Assembly (NCBI GenBank): GCA_036477795.1
Contig: JAZGDL010000474.1
Coordinates: 1 to 23,703, forward strand
Reading direction: 5' to 3'
Source of the DNA: JAZGDL01 sp036477795
GTDB lineage: Bacteria; Planctomycetota; Phycisphaerae; UBA1845
Length of the DNA: 23,703 nt
Below the pieces are notes generated by a model. The model did not search any database, was not told where the DNA came from, and worked only from the letters and a program-made list of their open reading frames with translations. This document shows positions 22,784-23,703 of the stretch, in pieces. The position numbers and the translations under genes are program-made. Position 1 is the first letter of the stretch. Each line of letters starts with the position of its first letter.

Positions 22784-23703
22784 CTAACTCTGGGTCTGCA
22801 ATTTCGGAGCTTGGGTGACGCTCGCCCGGCCGTTCAACAGTCCCCAGTAGTTGTGCTTTTTGAGATATGCCCACTCTTGTGGATCGTCCAAATCGGCGTT
22901 GATGCCCTTGGGCCAGCGCGCCCGATTGGTGCCTTCGTGCGCGACAAAGAAACGCAGCAACTCTTTGGCCCAGGCCTGATCTTCGAGGTCGTTGGCGCAG
23001 GTCAGGGCCCCGCGCACGGTTCCGGGGAAGTAGCAGGTTTCCAGCGATTTGCTGTGGAGGAACCGGGCAAGACGAAGCATCCTTTTCCTTCGGTGGGGCA
23101 CTTCCTTGGCAATCCGCAGGGCGACTCCGCCGCCGTTGTTGAGGATCACCGCCAACGTTCGAACGCGGGTATCATCGTCGAACATCACGTTGAACTTGAT
23201 TCTTTCGCAGGCCCGCCGGCCGGCTTGTGTTACCCTGAGGGCGGTCCGCAATTGACGCGGTGTGGAGCTGGGGGATGCATAAACACTCTTGAGCACGTAC
23301 ATGATACTCATGGGGCCGTAAGGGTTCCACTTGGGATGCACGGTGCTGCGAAGCGCCTCGCCCAGCAGCATATCGAGTTCGCTTCGCTGAGTCGGGGGAT
23401 CGATGGTCAGCAACACAGCGTCGGATTGCTGTTGCACGGCGATAGCGTGGGCCTGTTCGCGCTTGCTGATGCAGGGCAGAATAGAGATGTTGAACCCGAC
23501 GCTGTAGACATCCTTGCACTTCAGCGACCCGCCGAACTGCTGCAGCCGGCGGGCGAGTTCCTCGCACTTGCGCAGAATCTGGTAGCCTCGCTGCAGATTG
23601 ATGTCGCCGACGCGAGCGTTCTTGAGTCGTGAAAGCTCTGCACTGTCGACGCACAGGAAGTTGGCGACCGCGCGGTTGGATCGTATCCCGAATTGTCTGA
23701 ACG
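22784..23703 (-). CDS. Partial protein of unknown function, runs off the right edge
   Basis: The frame is open from the stop at 22784 to the window end without a convincing start. The GTG at 23437 is internal, because coding-like sequence continues upstream as FRQFGIRSNRAVANFLCVD and on to NISILPCISKREQAHAIAV. At least 305 residues are therefore present and the N-terminus lies outside. Visible segments include SIMYVLKSVYASPSSTPRQLR and RTLAVILNNGGGVALRIAKE, and a C-terminal YLKKHNYWGLLNG. It is mixed helical and basic, with no membrane segment in this part. I do not recognise the family. It probably shares an operon with the secreted protein downstream. Confidence 0.7.
   Translation of the reverse strand, partial: FRQFGIRSNRAVANFLCVDSAELSRLKNARVGDINLQRGYQILRKCEELARRLQQFGGSLKCKDVYSVGFNISILPCISKREQAHAIAVQQQSDAVLLTIDPPTQRSELDMLLGEALRSTVHPKWNPYGPMSIMYVLKSVYASPSSTPRQLRTALRVTQAGRRACERIKFNVMFDDDTRVRTLAVILNNGGGVALRIAKEVPHRRKRMLRLARFLHSKSLETCYFPGTVRGALTCANDLEDQAWAKELLRFFVAHEGTNRARWPKGINADLDDPQEWAYLKKHNYWGLLNGRASVTQAPKLQTQS

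Noticed and set aside
22490..23632. Long plus-strand open frame of 380 codons
   Set aside because: It lies opposite two minus-strand genes, one with a clear signal peptide and ribosome site. Its product is compositionally odd (rich in Gly, Ala, His, Gln) with no recognisable domain.

Overview
The window looks like a chromosomal segment of a GC-rich bacterium, most likely a member of the Planctomycetota (Phycisphaerae-like). This is an inference. It rests on the gene families present (a class II ribonucleotide reductase of the long planctomycete type, a membrane-anchored sulfatase-fold protein, secreted proteins with no clear family). It also rests on the many short palindromic repeats found between genes and inside reading frames. 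No rRNA, tRNA, CRISPR array, transposase or integrase was seen.

Left part (1-7250), mixed accessory genes. A tandem palindromic repeat at the edge is followed by a secreted thioredoxin-fold protein without a CXXC motif (185-1618) and a convergent small protein of unknown function (1623-2051, minus). A gene-poor stretch (2052-2969) holds an array of nested palindromes and then an attC-like inverted-repeat region. This leads into a lone gene with a HEPN-type RNAINH motif (2970-4094). Two minus-strand housekeeping-type genes follow: an M3 oligoendopeptidase (4404-6110) and an HhH-GPD DNA glycosylase (6261-7250).

Middle part (7251-14493). The B12-dependent ribonucleotide reductase (7701-9971) is preceded by a promoter whose spacer and start region carry two NrdR-box-like palindromes 32 bp apart. 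Its C-terminal linker contains a palindromic repeat read in frame. Downstream is a 750-bp gap with a candidate structured small RNA ending in a strong intrinsic terminator. Next come a membrane-anchored sulfatase-superfamily protein with a Thr at the nucleophile position (10725-12935) and a single-pass coiled-coil protein with a BRCT-like C-terminus (13147-14493).

Right part (14494-21912), the information-processing core. dnaG and rpoD are adjacent, as in the classical macromolecular synthesis operon but without rpsU, and end at a good terminator. rpsA, with six S1 domains, has its own promoter and a structured leader that may attenuate. A second, short sigma-70 family factor follows. Together these genes cover primer synthesis, main promoter recognition, mRNA loading on the ribosome, and an alternative promoter programme. 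The window ends with two minus-strand genes of unknown function; the last one runs off the right edge.

No complete new multi-gene system is visible. The items most worth a second look are the HEPN-like gene and its flanks, the membrane-anchored BRCT-like protein, the candidate small RNA, the rpsA leader, the NrdR-type promoter, and the repeats that have become protein-coding.
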